Made by a program: the position numbers and the translations under genes
Notes under the pieces: model-generated
What the model was told of the DNA's origin: nothing
Database searches by the model: none
The model's input: the letters and a program-made list of their open reading frames with translations, nothing else
Shown: piece after piece, positions 26,645-36,381 of the stretch
Position numbering within the stretch: position 1 is the stretch's first letter
How the letters are laid out: every line of letters starts with the position of its first letter
Source of the DNA: Burkholderia sp. SRS-46
Lineage (GTDB): Bacteria > Pseudomonadota > Gammaproteobacteria > Burkholderiales > Burkholderiaceae
Direction: 5' to 3'
NCBI RefSeq assembly: GCF_004343775.1
Contig: NZ_PTXL01000005.1
Coordinates: 186,001 to 250,000, forward strand
Length of the DNA: 64,000 nucleotides

Positions 26645-27280
26645 CTAGTTCCCCGCGTTGCGCCGATACAGGCTGAGCGCCACGGCCAACCCCGCCAACA
26701 TGCCGGCACAGCCGCGATTGAGCCATTGCAGCGCCCGCCCGGACAGTACCTTCATCGCATGATGACCGCCGATCGCGTACACGCTCATCAGCGCGATATC
26801 GATCAGCGCCGTCACGATCGCAAGCGTGACGTACTGGGGCGTGACATCGGCCTGCGGCTGGATGAATTGCGGCAGAAAGGCCGAGAAGAACAGCAGGCCC
26901 TTGGGATTGGACAGCGCGACCAGCAATGAACGCCTGAATGCGGACCAGCCGCCGTACGCGGCGGCCGTCTCCGACGCAGCGGGGCGGGCGAGTGTCGCCG
27001 GCGCGCGCCAGAGCCCCCACGCGAGATACAGCAGATAGGCGGCACCGACCCATTTCACCGCGGCGAACAACTGCTCCGATGCCTGCAGGATCGCGCCCAG
27101 CCCGCATCCCACGGCGCCGATCAGAATGAGATCGGACAATGCCGCGCCCGCAATGCCGTACGCCGCGACACGCAAGCCGCGCGTCGCGCCGTTGTTCAGC
27201 GCCAGCAGCATCGTGGGGCCGGGCGTGATGGTGACGGCCGAGACCGCGATCACATATAGCAGCAGTGTCGTTGCATTCAA
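26645..27280 (-). CDS. LysE/RhtB-family amino-acid exporter
   Basis: 211 residues with about six hydrophobic segments. The LysE signature VTITPGPTMLLALNNGATRG is at the N-terminus, followed by SLLVALSNPKGLLFFSAFLPQFI. These inner-membrane proteins export amino acids or homoserine-like compounds. It converges on the Ter operon and faces away from proV. The substrate cannot be read from the sequence. Confidence 0.9.
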   Translation of the reverse strand: MNATTLLLYVIAVSAVTITPGPTMLLALNNGATRGLRVAAYGIAGAALSDLILIGAVGCGLGAILQASEQLFAAVKWVGAAYLLYLAWGLWRAPATLARPAASETAAAYGGWSAFRRSLLVALSNPKGLLFFSAFLPQFIQPQADVTPQYVTLAIVTALIDIALMSVYAIGGHHAMKVLSGRALQWLNRGCAGMLAGLAVALSLYRRNAGN

Positions 27281-27846
27281 TTGGCGACTCTGAAAATGGA
27301 TGGACGAGCGTTGTTCGGCAGGTTCGGCAGTCGGTCATTGTCGTCGAATCCCGCGTCGTCGGCACGCCGCCGGAACGGCACAAATCGGCCGCGCCAGCGC
27401 CGGGGCGGCGCGCTGACCTAGGACATTCCCTTAATCGCGCGAATTTCAACCGTGGCGCGCCGCCTGCCGCGCCCGCCTTCATGCCGCGTTGCGCCGGCCT
27501 GCAACCCTCGCCGGCATTGGGGTTGCGCCTTTCTCCGCGCTCGCGGCGGTTTTTATGCAGTCACTGCATATCCGGAACGCATTACCAGAGGTATGGGAAA
27601 GGGCACAGAAAATGTAGCTGGATGCGTCAATTTGGATTGATACGCTCAAGTCATGCGTTAAACACCGAACGCGAACCGTGGCGGCAACCGACATTCACGC
27701 ATGGTTTGCGACAACGACATCGTGTGCGGAAAATTCGAATCGATCAGGAATCCTGCTGAATAAGCGAGGCAATGCCGATTCGAACGGTTCGCACGGCCCG
27801 GTGATGCGGGAAACGATTTCTTGAACTTGCCAGTTGGGATGACAGA
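27281..27846. other. Intergenic region before proV
   Basis: About 570 bases without a gene, between the divergent lysE and proV. The left half is GC-rich and featureless. The right half is more AT-rich and holds the 17-base palindrome at 27554-27570. The region presumably contains the promoters of both genes. No ribosome-binding site with a good match was seen before proV (the nearest purines are GATGACAG). Confidence 0.45.
27554..27570. promoter_or_regulatory. Perfect 17-base palindrome, candidate operator of proVWX
   Basis: TATGCAGTCACTGCATA is an 8-base inverted repeat around a single C, 277 bases upstream of the proV start. It sits where the DNA shifts from GC-rich to AT-rich. A homodimeric repressor or activator would fit; which of the nearby regulators binds it is unknown. 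Confidence 0.5.
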
Positions 27847-29136
27847 ATGGCCCCACACCTGACATTCGCGCCGGAAGGCGTACTCGATCCGCGCGCAATC
27901 CGAGCGCAAGGCGTGCCGTTCGCGGCGAATGCGAGCGCCGCGTCCGGGACCGACATTCTCACGGTCAAGCACCTGTCGAAGATCTTCGGGCCGAAGCCCG
28001 AGCGCGCGGCCGAGCTGATCCGGCAGGGCCTCGGCCGGAACGAGGTCTTCGCGCAGACCGGCAACATGGTGGCGGTCAACGACGTCAGCCTGAGCGTCCG
28101 GGCGGGCGAAATCTTCGTGATCATGGGCCTTTCCGGCTCCGGGAAATCGACGCTTGTCCGGCTGCTCAACCGGCTGATCGAGCCGACCTCCGGGCAGGTC
28201 ATCCTGGAAGGCCGCGACATCGCGCCGATGTCCACGCCGGAGCTGCGGGCGGTGCGCCGCAAGAAGATGGCGATGGTGTTCCAGTCGTTCGCGCTGCTGC
28301 CGAACCGCACGGTGATCGACAACATCGCGTACGGGCTCGAAGTGGCCGGCATGAAGAAGGCCGAGCGATACGACATCGCGCGGGCCGCGCTGACGCGCGT
28401 CGGGCTCGGCTCATATGAAAAGCTGCTGCCGAGCGAGCTGTCGGGCGGCATGCAGCAGCGCGTGGGGCTGGCGCGTGCACTGGCGGTGAATCCGTCGGTC
28501 CTGCTGATGGACGAGGCGTTTTCCGCGCTGGATCCGCTGATCCGGTTCGAAATGCAGAACGAACTCCTGCGGCTCCAGAAGGAGGAGCAACGGACGATCG
28601 TCTTCATCTCGCACGACATCGAAGAGGCGGTCAAGATCGGCGGCCGGATCGGCATCATGAAGGACGGCTGCCTGATCCAGGTCGGCACGCCGGCCGAGCT
28701 GATCCAGTCGCCGGCGGACGAATACGTGCGGGACTTCTTCCGCAACGTCGACGTATCGCGGTTCCTCAAGGCCGCCGGCCTGATGGCCGGGGTCGGCCGC
28801 GGGTTGATCTCGTGCGACGTCGGCCAGCCAGCCGAGCGTTACCTCAACCAGCTCATCGACAGCGGCGTCGAGTGCGGTTACGTCTGCGACGAAGCCGGCC
28901 GATACCACGGCTGCGTCACGCCCGCGTCGCTGCACAAATCCGGCGGACGCCCGATTCGGGAGGCGTTGCTGCGGGACGTCACCGCGGTCTCCCTGGACAC
29001 CGATCTGCACCAGCTGGCCGCGATCGCGCTCGGTCAGGCGCACGACGTGCCGGTCACGGACGGAGCCGGAAGACTCGTCGGCGTGGTGTCGTGCCGGACG
29101 ATCCTGAAGCAGGTCATGGAACGGAGGGCAGCATGA
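27847..29136 (+). CDS. proV: Glycine betaine/proline ABC transporter, ATP-binding subunit
   Basis: 429 residues. The ATPase has Walker A GLSGSGKST, Q-loop MVFQSFALLPNRTV, signature LSGGMQQRVGLARAL, Walker B VLLMDEAFSALDP and switch His in FISHDIEEAVK. The N-terminus contains the ProV-type SKIFGPKPERAAELIRQGLG segment. The C-terminal 120 residues form a CBS-like domain (PIREALLRDVTAVSLDTDL, DVPVTDGAGRLVGVVS), which in OpuA senses ionic strength. It overlaps proW by ATGA. In this locus it probably serves betaine uptake for catabolism as well as osmoprotection. Confidence 0.93.
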   Translation: MAPHLTFAPEGVLDPRAIRAQGVPFAANASAASGTDILTVKHLSKIFGPKPERAAELIRQGLGRNEVFAQTGNMVAVNDVSLSVRAGEIFVIMGLSGSGKSTLVRLLNRLIEPTSGQVILEGRDIAPMSTPELRAVRRKKMAMVFQSFALLPNRTVIDNIAYGLEVAGMKKAERYDIARAALTRVGLGSYEKLLPSELSGGMQQRVGLARALAVNPSVLLMDEAFSALDPLIRFEMQNELLRLQKEEQRTIVFISHDIEEAVKIGGRIGIMKDGCLIQVGTPAELIQSPADEYVRDFFRNVDVSRFLKAAGLMAGVGRGLISCDVGQPAERYLNQLIDSGVECGYVCDEAGRYHGCVTPASLHKSGGRPIREALLRDVTAVSLDTDLHQLAAIALGQAHDVPVTDGAGRLVGVVSCRTILKQVMERRAA

Positions 29137-30020
29137 ATTCGTCGGTCATCGGGAAATTTGCGGAAGACGCGGTCAACTTCCTGTTTCAGCATTTCAGGGG
29201 CGGTTTCGACGCGTTCTCCGCCGCGCTCGGCGCGGTGGTCAAGCTGCTCGAGGACGGGCTCGCCGCGGTACCGTTCGTCGCGATGCTCGTGATCCTCGTG
29301 GGGCTCGCGTTGTGGCGGCGCGGCGTCGTGTTCTCGGTATTCGTCGGTTTCGCGCTGCTGGTGATCCACTACATGGGGCTGTGGAACCAGACCGTCGCCA
29401 CGCTCGCGCTGGTGATCGCGGCCACGTTCTTCAGCCTGGTCATGGGCGTGCCGCTGGGAATCTGGGGCGCGCGCAACAACCGGGTGGAAATGATCCTTCG
29501 CTCGCTGCTCGATTTCATGCAGACGATGCCTGCCTTCGTCTACCTGATTCCGGCGGTCATCCTGTTCGGGCTGGGCCGGGTGCCGGCGGTGATCGCCACC
29601 ATCGTGTTCTCGATGCCGCCGGTGGTGCGCCTCACGACGCTGGGCATTCGGCAGGTCCGCGAGGAACTGCTGGAGGCCGGGCGCTCGTTCGGCAGCACCG
29701 ACATGCAGCTGCTGTGGAAGGTCCAGTTGCCGAACGCGCTGCCCTCGATCATGGCCGGCGTCAACCAGACGATCATGATGGCCCTGTCGATGGTCGTGGT
29801 CGCGTCGATGATCGGCGCCGGCGGCCTGGGCGAGTACGTACTGAGCGGCATCCAGCGCCTCGATATCGGGATCGGCTTCGAGGGGGGGCTGGGCGTCGTG
29901 TTGCTCGCCATCGTCCTCGATCGCCTGACCGAAAGCTTCGGCGTGAAGGGCAGGAAAAAGAAGCCGCGATCCGTCGCCCGGGCCGGAAAGGCAGAGGCGA
30001 ACGGCGCCGCGAGAACCTGA
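29133..30020 (+). CDS. proW: Glycine betaine/proline ABC transporter, permease
   Basis: 295 residues from the ATG overlapping the proV stop. Several membrane segments and the permease coupling motif are seen: GVPLGIWGARNNRVEMILRS, LDFMQTMPAFVYLIPAVILF, then FGSTDMQLLWKVQLPNALPS (EAA loop). It is a ProW-type inner-membrane subunit working with ProV and the binding protein 61 bases downstream. A basic tail (GRKKKPRSVARAGK) closes the protein. Confidence 0.93.
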   Translation: MNSSVIGKFAEDAVNFLFQHFRGGFDAFSAALGAVVKLLEDGLAAVPFVAMLVILVGLALWRRGVVFSVFVGFALLVIHYMGLWNQTVATLALVIAATFFSLVMGVPLGIWGARNNRVEMILRSLLDFMQTMPAFVYLIPAVILFGLGRVPAVIATIVFSMPPVVRLTTLGIRQVREELLEAGRSFGSTDMQLLWKVQLPNALPSIMAGVNQTIMMALSMVVVASMIGAGGLGEYVLSGIQRLDIGIGFEGGLGVVLLAIVLDRLTESFGVKGRKKKPRSVARAGKAEANGAART

Positions 30021-30081
30021 TCGCGTGAATGAAAGTACCGTCACCTGTTCGACAAATCCGTTGATTGATGAGGAATACTAG

Positions 30082-30969
30082 ATGAAATCCCATGCACTCA
30101 AATCGCTCGTCGCGAAGCTGGCCGTGTCGACGATCGTAGCCATCGGCGTCGGCGTCGGCGTCGGGCCGGCGGTCTCGGCCGAACCGATCAAGATCGCGGT
30201 CACGAACTGGGCCGACGTGCTGGCCGTGGCCAATGTCGCGAAGTACGCGCTCGAGACGAGCCTCAAGCAGCCTGTCCAGTTCGTGCAGGCCGATATCGGC
30301 ATCCAGTATCAAGGGGTCGCTCGCGGGGATCTCGACATCATGGTGGGCGGGTGGCTGCCGGTCACCCACGCGACGTACTACGCGAAGTACAAGAACGACA
30401 TGGATGACGTCGGCGTCATCTATACGGGCGGCAAGAACGGCTGGGCGGTGCCGAAATACATCCCCGAATCGGAGCTGTCGTCGATTACCGACCTGAACAA
30501 GCCCGAGGTGAAGAGCAAGCTGAGCGGCACCGTCCAGGGCATCGAGCCGGGCGGCGGCCTGATGCAGGCCTCCGAGAAGACCCTCAAGGCCTATGACATG
30601 AACGGCTACAACCTGCAGGCGTCGAGCGAGGCCGGCATGCTCGCGGGCGTCTCGCGCGCGTACCAGTCGAAGCAGTGGATCGTCGCGACCGTCTGGAGCC
30701 CGCACTGGCTGTTCCAGAAATGGCAGATGCGCTACCTGAAGGACCCGAAGGGCACGCTGGGCGGTGAAGAGCAGGTGCATGCATTCGCGTCGAAGCAGTT
30801 CGCCACCAAGTTCCCGCGCGCCGACGTGTTCTTCAAGCACTTCAAGCTGAGCCTGGCGGACGTCGAGTCGATCGAATTCGAGGGCAACAGCACCAACGAC
30901 TATGCGACGGCGGCGAAGAAATTCGTCGACGCCCATCCGGAAAAACTGAAGGCGTGGCTGCAGCAATAA
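30082..30969 (+). CDS. proX: Glycine betaine-binding periplasmic protein
   Basis: 295 residues with a clear signal peptide: basic start MKSHALKSLVAK, hydrophobic core and cleavage after VSA (residue 33). The mature part starts EPIKIAVTNWADVLAVANVA and contains aromatic residues of the quaternary-amine cage (WADVLA, GGWLPVTHATYY, SPHWLFQKWQMRYL). It delivers betaine-type ligands to ProVW. It follows proW after 61 bases and is followed by glyA after 69 bases. Confidence 0.92.
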   Translation: MKSHALKSLVAKLAVSTIVAIGVGVGVGPAVSAEPIKIAVTNWADVLAVANVAKYALETSLKQPVQFVQADIGIQYQGVARGDLDIMVGGWLPVTHATYYAKYKNDMDDVGVIYTGGKNGWAVPKYIPESELSSITDLNKPEVKSKLSGTVQGIEPGGGLMQASEKTLKAYDMNGYNLQASSEAGMLAGVSRAYQSKQWIVATVWSPHWLFQKWQMRYLKDPKGTLGGEEQVHAFASKQFATKFPRADVFFKHFKLSLADVESIEFEGNSTNDYATAAKKFVDAHPEKLKAWLQQ

Positions 30970-31038
30970 GTGCGGCTCGCCGCTGAACTCGACGTCATTG
31001 CAATACATGCTCGACACGAAACCTTGCGGAGTCACCAA

Positions 31039-32334
31039 GTGAACGAGAATTCGCGCTTCTTTACCGAAACGCTCCAGGGCCGCGATCCCGTCATCGCGTC
31101 CGAGATTGCGCTGGAACTGCGCCGCCAGCAAACCCAGATCGAACTGATCGCTTCCGAGAACATCGTGTCTGCCGCGGTGATGGAAGCCCAGGGCACCGTG
31201 CTGACCAACAAGTACGCCGAGGGCTACCCGGCCAAGCGCTACTACGGCGGCTGCGAGCACGTGGACCGGATCGAGGCGCTCGCGATCGACCGCGTGCGCG
31301 CGCTGTTCGACGCCGAATACGCGAACGTGCAGCCGCATTCGGGCGCACAGGCGAACGGCGCGGTGATGCTCGCGCTCGTGAAACCCGGCGACACGGTGAT
31401 GGGGATGTCGCTCGACGCCGGCGGCCACCTGACGCACGGCGCCCGCCCGGCGCTGTCCGGGAAGTGGTTCAACGCGGTGCAGTACGGCGTATGCGCGGAC
31501 ACGTACCGCATCGACTACGACGCGGTGCGCCGGCTCGCCGAGCAGCATCGTCCGAAGCTCATCATCGCCGGCTACTCGGCGTATCCGCGTGCGCTCGACT
31601 TCGCGGCGTTCCGCGAGATCGCCGACAGCGTCGACGCGATGCTGATGGTCGACATGGCGCACATCGCCGGCATCGTCGCGGCCGGCCGGCACCAGAACCC
31701 GGTGCCGTTCGCGGACGTGGTGACGTCCACGACGCACAAGACGCTGCGCGGGCCGCGCGGCGGGTTCATCCTCGCCAACAACGGCGACATCGCGAAGAAG
31801 ATCAATTCGGCCGTGTTCCCGGGCTTGCAGGGCGGCCCGCTGATGCACGTGATCGCCGGCAAGGCGGTGGCGTTCGGCGAGGCGCTGCGCCCGGACTTCA
31901 CCGTCTACATCGACCAGGTGCTGCGCAACGCGCAGGCGCTCGGCAACGTGCTGACCGCCGGCGGGCTGAGCCTGGTGACGGGCGGCACCGACAACCATCT
32001 GCTGCTGGTCGACCTGCGCACCCGGCGCCTCACCGGCACGCAGGCCGAGAAGGCGCTGGAGCGGGCCGGCATCACCTGCAACAAGAACGGCATCCCGTTC
32101 GATACGGAAAACCCGATGGTGACGTCCGGCATCCGGCTCGGCACGCCGGCCGGCACGACGCGCGGCTTCGGCACCGCGCAGTTCGAGCAGATCGGCGAAA
32201 TGATTCTCGACGTGTTGTCGGCGCTCGAACGCGAACCGAACGGCGACGAGCAGGTCGAGCGCGCGGTGCGCAGCCGTGTGCGCGATCTGTGCGGCCAGTT
32301 TCCCATTTACGCGCACGCCGAGGCGCTCGTCTGA
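31039..32334 (+). CDS. glyA: Serine hydroxymethyltransferase
   Basis: 431 residues from a GTG at 31039, chosen because GCGGAG precedes it by 7 bases; a frame extension to 30970 directly abuts proX and lacks a ribosome-binding site. PLP-enzyme features: [49 protein letters not shown] and the PLP lysine in [14 protein letters not shown]. It converts glycine and 5,10-methylene-THF to serine. Near gbcAB it would consume glycine and one-carbon units from betaine breakdown, as the second glyA copy does in P. aeruginosa. Confidence 0.93.
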   Translation: MNENSRFFTETLQGRDPVIASEIALELRRQQTQIELIASENIVSAAVMEAQGTVLTNKYAEGYPAKRYYGGCEHVDRIEALAIDRVRALFDAEYANVQPHSGAQANGAVMLALVKPGDTVMGMSLDAGGHLTHGARPALSGKWFNAVQYGVCADTYRIDYDAVRRLAEQHRPKLIIAGYSAYPRALDFAAFREIADSVDAMLMVDMAHIAGIVAAGRHQNPVPFADVVTSTTHKTLRGPRGGFILANNGDIAKKINSAVFPGLQGGPLMHVIAGKAVAFGEALRPDFTVYIDQVLRNAQALGNVLTAGGLSLVTGGTDNHLLLVDLRTRRLTGTQAEKALERAGITCNKNGIPFDTENPMVTSGIRLGTPAGTTRGFGTAQFEQIGEMILDVLSALEREPNGDEQVERAVRSRVRDLCGQFPIYAHAEALV

Positions 32335-32476
32335 CGCGTGCGCGGCATCGCGTGGCGGATGCCGTGCGCGGAACGTGTTGATGCAACGCGCCGATCCCGT
32401 GCTTGCCGCTTGCCGTCGAATCCGGCCGCGCGCGGCAGGTCGTGATCCGGCGTTCTTACCGAAGAGAGGAATCCAA

Positions 32477-33364
32477 ATGAGTTTCGAGGGCGTACACACC
32501 CCGCTGGTCACGCCGTTCACGGCGGACGATGAAATCGACCATGCGTTGCTCGGCCGGCATGCGGCTGACCTGGCCGGCCGCGTGTCGGGCCTGGGCATCG
32601 GCGGCACCACCGGCGAATACTACGCGCTGAGCTTCGACGAGCGCGTCGCGACGTTCGACACGGTGGCCGCAGCGGCCGGCGGCAAGACCTGGCTGACCGC
32701 GGGCATCAACGCCACCACGACCCGGGAGGTGATCCGGCTCGGCCAGGCGGCGAAGCGCGCCGGCCTGAACGCGCTGCTGGTCGCCGCGCCGTATTACGCG
32801 CAGCCGACGCAGGAAGAACTGCTCGCCCATCTGCTGAAGGTGGACGACAGCGTCGACCTGCCGATCATACTGTACAACTTCCCGGCGCGCACGGGCACCG
32901 CGATCGGCGACGACGTGCTGGCGACGCTGCTCGAGCGGCCGAACTTCGTCGCGATGAAGGAGAGCACCGGGGACATCGCGCATCTGCACCACCTCGCCAC
33001 GCATTGCCGCGACCGGCTGGTGCTGAGCTGCGGGATGGACGACCAGGCGCTCGAGTTTTTTGCGTGGGGCGCGAGGAGCTGGGTGGGCGGCGCGTCGAAC
33101 TTCCTGCCGGAAGCGCACACCGCGCTGTTCGATGCGTGCGTGACGCGCGGGGATTTCACGTCGGGCCGCGCGCTGATGGCGCAGTTGCTGCCGGTGCTCG
33201 AACTGCTCGAGCGCAGCGGGAAATTCATCCAGTACGTGCGCTACGGCTGCGAGCTCGCGGGCCTGCCCGTCGGTCCCGCCCGCGCGCCGCTGGGTGCGCT
33301 CTCCGACGGCGAGCGCCGCGCGTTCGCCGAACTCGTCAAGCCGATGCTGCGCAACGGTCAGTAA
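32477..33364 (+). CDS. DapA-family (dihydrodipicolinate synthase-like) lyase
   Basis: 295 residues from the ATG at 32477 preceded by AAGAGAGGA. The fold is clear: GIGGTTGEYYALS (substrate carboxylate loop), ILYNFPARTG with Tyr133, and the Schiff-base lysine Lys161 in AMKESTGD. This family includes DapA and several aldolases and deaminases, such as hydroxyproline-pathway HypD. Because it sits with an FAD oxidase and an aldehyde dehydrogenase rather than lysine genes, a catabolic deaminase or aldolase is more likely than lysine synthesis. The exact reaction is not known. Confidence 0.85.
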   Translation: MSFEGVHTPLVTPFTADDEIDHALLGRHAADLAGRVSGLGIGGTTGEYYALSFDERVATFDTVAAAAGGKTWLTAGINATTTREVIRLGQAAKRAGLNALLVAAPYYAQPTQEELLAHLLKVDDSVDLPIILYNFPARTGTAIGDDVLATLLERPNFVAMKESTGDIAHLHHLATHCRDRLVLSCGMDDQALEFFAWGARSWVGGASNFLPEAHTALFDACVTRGDFTSGRALMAQLLPVLELLERSGKFIQYVRYGCELAGLPVGPARAPLGALSDGERRAFAELVKPMLRNGQ

Positions 33365-33368
33365 CGTC

Positions 33369-34700
33369 ATGGCCTCGAATCTGGAATTCGCGCGATTTCC
33401 CGCGCCTGACGGCGTGAACGGGTGGTGGGAAAGCCTGCCGCCGATTCCGGCGGCCGAATCGGTGTCGTCCGAGCGCCGCTACGACTGGGTGGTCGTCGGC
33501 GGCGGCATCACGGGGCTGTGCGCGGCGCGGCGGCTTGCCGAGCTCGCGCCCGATGCGTCGATCGCGCTGGTCGAGGCCGACCGCATCGGCCGCACCACCG
33601 CGGGGCGGAATTCCGGATTCTTCGTCGACCTGCCGCACGACATCAGCAGCGAAAGCTATTCGCGCAGCGTCGAGGCCGACAAGGCGGACGTTCGCCTGCA
33701 GCGCCACGGCATCGACTACGTGCGATCGATCGTGCGCCGGCACCGGATCGCGTGCGACTGGCGCGACGACGGCAAGTTTCATGCGTCGGTGAACCGGAAA
33801 GGCCAGGCGGCGCTCGCCCATTTCGCCGACGGGCTGGCCCGCATCGACGAGTCGTTCGAATGGCTCGACGAAGCCGCGATCCGCGCGGTGACGGGCACGG
33901 ATTTCTATCACGGTGCGCTGTTTACGCCCGGCTGCAGCACGGTCCAGCCGGCCGCGCTGATGCGTGGCCTGGCCGCGACCCTGCCGCCGAACGTGAAGGT
34001 GTTCGAGCTGAGCGCGGTGACGCGGATCGAAGATCGCGGCGGCATGAAGGTGCTGCAATTTCGCGGTGGCAGGATCGTGACGAAGCAGGTGGTGCTCTGT
34101 ACCAACGCGTATGCGGCCACGTTCGGCCGCCACCCGAACGGCCTGTTGCCCGTCTATACGTTCGCGTCGATGACGCGCGTGATGCGCGCGGACGAAGTCC
34201 GGAAGCTCGGCGGCACGCGCTCGTGGGCGCTGATTCCGGCGGACCCGATGGGCACGACGGTGCGCCGCCTGAGCACGGACCGCATCTGCGTGCGCAACCA
34301 CTTTGCATTCCGCCCGGGGCTGGAAGTGTCGCAGGCCGATCTCGCGAAGGCGAAGCGCCTGCATCAGCGCTCGTTCGACCGGCGCTTTCCGATGCTCGCG
34401 GGCGTCGAACTCGAATACACATGGGGCGGGCCGCTGTGCCTGTCCGCGAACAATGGCGCGCTGTTCGGCCGCAGGGGCGACGGCATCCTCGAAGCGGTCG
34501 GCTGCAACGGCCTCGGCCTGAGCCGCGGCTCGGCAGCGGGCAAGCTCATCGCGGAATACGCGCTCGGCCAGGACAGCGCGCTCGTGCGCCAGTTGCTGGG
34601 CCAGCCGCACCCGCGTTCGCTGCCCGCGCGGCCGATCGTCGACGTCGCGGTGTCGGCGGCCATCTGGGCCAAGGAATTCTCGGCGGGTGCCGAACTTTGA
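33369..34700 (+). CDS. FAD-dependent amine oxidoreductase (PuuB/DadA type)
   Basis: 443 residues, starting 4 bases after the lyase stop. The dinucleotide-binding motif is WVVVGGGITGLCAARRLAEL (GGGITG at 44-49), followed by GRTTAGRNSGFFVDLPHD and the C-terminal GCNGLGLSRGSAAGKLIAEY. The fold is the DAO/glycine-oxidase type, closest in look to gamma-glutamylputrescine oxidase (PuuB). It would oxidise an amine or amino acid to an imine, feeding the adjacent aldehyde dehydrogenase. The substrate is uncertain. Confidence 0.85.
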   Translation: MASNLEFARFPAPDGVNGWWESLPPIPAAESVSSERRYDWVVVGGGITGLCAARRLAELAPDASIALVEADRIGRTTAGRNSGFFVDLPHDISSESYSRSVEADKADVRLQRHGIDYVRSIVRRHRIACDWRDDGKFHASVNRKGQAALAHFADGLARIDESFEWLDEAAIRAVTGTDFYHGALFTPGCSTVQPAALMRGLAATLPPNVKVFELSAVTRIEDRGGMKVLQFRGGRIVTKQVVLCTNAYAATFGRHPNGLLPVYTFASMTRVMRADEVRKLGGTRSWALIPADPMGTTVRRLSTDRICVRNHFAFRPGLEVSQADLAKAKRLHQRSFDRRFPMLAGVELEYTWGGPLCLSANNGALFGRRGDGILEAVGCNGLGLSRGSAAGKLIAEYALGQDSALVRQLLGQPHPRSLPARPIVDVAVSAAIWAKEFSAGAEL

Positions 34701-34717
34701 AACTATGAGGAATGGAG

Positions 34718-36211
34718 ATGACGACTCGTCAGGAATGGAAGCAGAAAGCAGCCGCGTTGCCGCTCGACGGCCGGGCGTTCATTGCCGGCCAGCGCTGCGC
34801 GGCCGCGTCGGGCGAAACCTTCCACACGCTCAACCCCGCGACCGGCAAGACGCTGGCCGACGTGGCGCGATGCGACGGCAAGGACGTGGATCGCGCCGTG
34901 CGGGCGGCGCGGGACGCATTCGAATCAGGCGTGTGGTCGAAGGCCGCGCCGGCGCACCGGAAGGCCGTGCTGCTTCGGCTCGCGCAACTGATCGACGCGC
35001 ACGCGGAGGAACTGGCGCTGCTCGAGGCGCTGGAGGCGGGCAAGCCGATCGGCGAATGCATGGGGCTGGATATCCCCGAATCGGCGGCCTGCATTCGCTG
35101 GCACGCGGAAGTGACCGACAAGCGCTATGACGCGCTGTCGCCGTCGGGCGCGGGCGTCGTCAGCATGATCACGCGCGAGCCGATCGGCGTCGTGGGCGCG
35201 GTGCTGCCGTGGAATTTTCCGGCGCTGATGCTGGCCTGGAAGATCGGCCCGGCGCTCTCCGTCGGCAACAGCGTCGTCGTGAAGCCGGCCGAGCAGACGT
35301 CGCTGTCGACGCTGCGCATCGCCGATCTCGCGCTGGAGGCCGGCGTGCCGGCGGGCGTGCTCAGCGTCGTCACCGGCTTCGGCGACAGCGCGGGGCAGGC
35401 GCTGGGCCGCCACGCGGACGTCGACCTGATCGCATTCACCGGCTCCACCGAAACCGGCAAGCGCTTCCTGCACTATTCGGCGGACACGAACCTGAAGCGC
35501 GTGGTGCTGGAATGCGGCGGCAAGAATCCGCAGGTCATCCTGCCCGACGTCGCGAATCTCGATGCCGTCGCCGAGCAGGCGGTCGCCGCCGCGTTCTGGA
35601 ACATGGGCGAGAACTGCAGCGCCGGCTCCCGCATCCTGGTGCCGTCGAACCTGAAGGCGGCGTTGCTGGAGAAGGTCCAGGCCGTGCTGGCGGGCTGGAC
35701 GACGGGCGATCCGCTCGACCCGGGCGTGAAGCTCGGCGCGCTGATCGAGCAGAAGCATTACGAGAAGGTGCTGGCCCACATCGAGCAGGCGAAGGCGGAA
35801 GGCGCGCGCGTGGTGTGCGGCGGGCAGGCCACGCTCGCCGAGACGGGCGGGTGGTTCGTCGAGCCGACCATCTTCGACAACGTGACGCCCGAGATGCGCA
35901 TCGCCCGCGAGGAAGTCTTCGGGCCGGTCGTCTGCTTCATCGAATACGCGGATATCGACGATGCGGTGCGGATCGCCAACGACACGTGCTACGGGCTCGC
36001 CGCGTCGCTGTGGACGGACAACGTGAATCACGCGCACAAGATCGCGGCCCGGATCCGGGCGGGAGCGGTGACCGTGAATTGCTTCGGCGAAGGCGACCTG
36101 TCGACGCCGTTCGGCGGCTTCGGGCAGTCGGGCTTCGGCGGCCGCGACAAGTCCGTGTACGCGCACGACCAGTACTGCGAGCTGAAGACGACCTGGCTGA
36201 AGCTGGATTGA
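34718..36211 (+). CDS. Aldehyde dehydrogenase (PuuC-like)
   Basis: 497 residues from the ATG at 34718; an ATG at 34712 is possible, but GAGGA at 34707-34711 is correctly spaced for the later one. Motifs: VLPWNFPALML, FTGSTETGKR, catalytic Glu265 in VVLECGGKNP and Cys300 in GENCSAG, then EVFGPVVCF. The sequence is close to gamma-glutamyl-aminobutyraldehyde dehydrogenases. It would oxidise the aldehyde from the preceding oxidase, using NAD(P). Confidence 0.9.
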   Translation: MTTRQEWKQKAAALPLDGRAFIAGQRCAAASGETFHTLNPATGKTLADVARCDGKDVDRAVRAARDAFESGVWSKAAPAHRKAVLLRLAQLIDAHAEELALLEALEAGKPIGECMGLDIPESAACIRWHAEVTDKRYDALSPSGAGVVSMITREPIGVVGAVLPWNFPALMLAWKIGPALSVGNSVVVKPAEQTSLSTLRIADLALEAGVPAGVLSVVTGFGDSAGQALGRHADVDLIAFTGSTETGKRFLHYSADTNLKRVVLECGGKNPQVILPDVANLDAVAEQAVAAAFWNMGENCSAGSRILVPSNLKAALLEKVQAVLAGWTTGDPLDPGVKLGALIEQKHYEKVLAHIEQAKAEGARVVCGGQATLAETGGWFVEPTIFDNVTPEMRIAREEVFGPVVCFIEYADIDDAVRIANDTCYGLAASLWTDNVNHAHKIAARIRAGAVTVNCFGEGDLSTPFGGFGQSGFGGRDKSVYAHDQYCELKTTWLKLD

Positions 36212-36381
36212 CGTGCGTTGTCGCTCCAATCGGGTGCCCCGTCTGTCCGGCGGGGCGAATCGGATCCCGGCGCGGCGCGGGTGTGACCCCGATTCAGGGA
36301 TCACCACGCTTGCGAGCGCGCGAGCGGGATCGCACACTATTCGCGTGCGCGTCGCGCGTACCCGCCTTGAGAGTGAAGACC

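Noticed and set aside
29773..32610. A 945-residue open frame on the minus strand
   Set aside because: It is antisense to proW, proX and glyA, which have clear family motifs. Long antisense frames are common in GC-rich DNA; its product is rich in Arg, Ala and His without a recognisable domain.
35209..36381. Extension of the LysR frame into the aldehyde dehydrogenase gene
   Set aside because: The added sequence is the dehydrogenase read in another frame; the HTH starts soon after the ATG at 36382.
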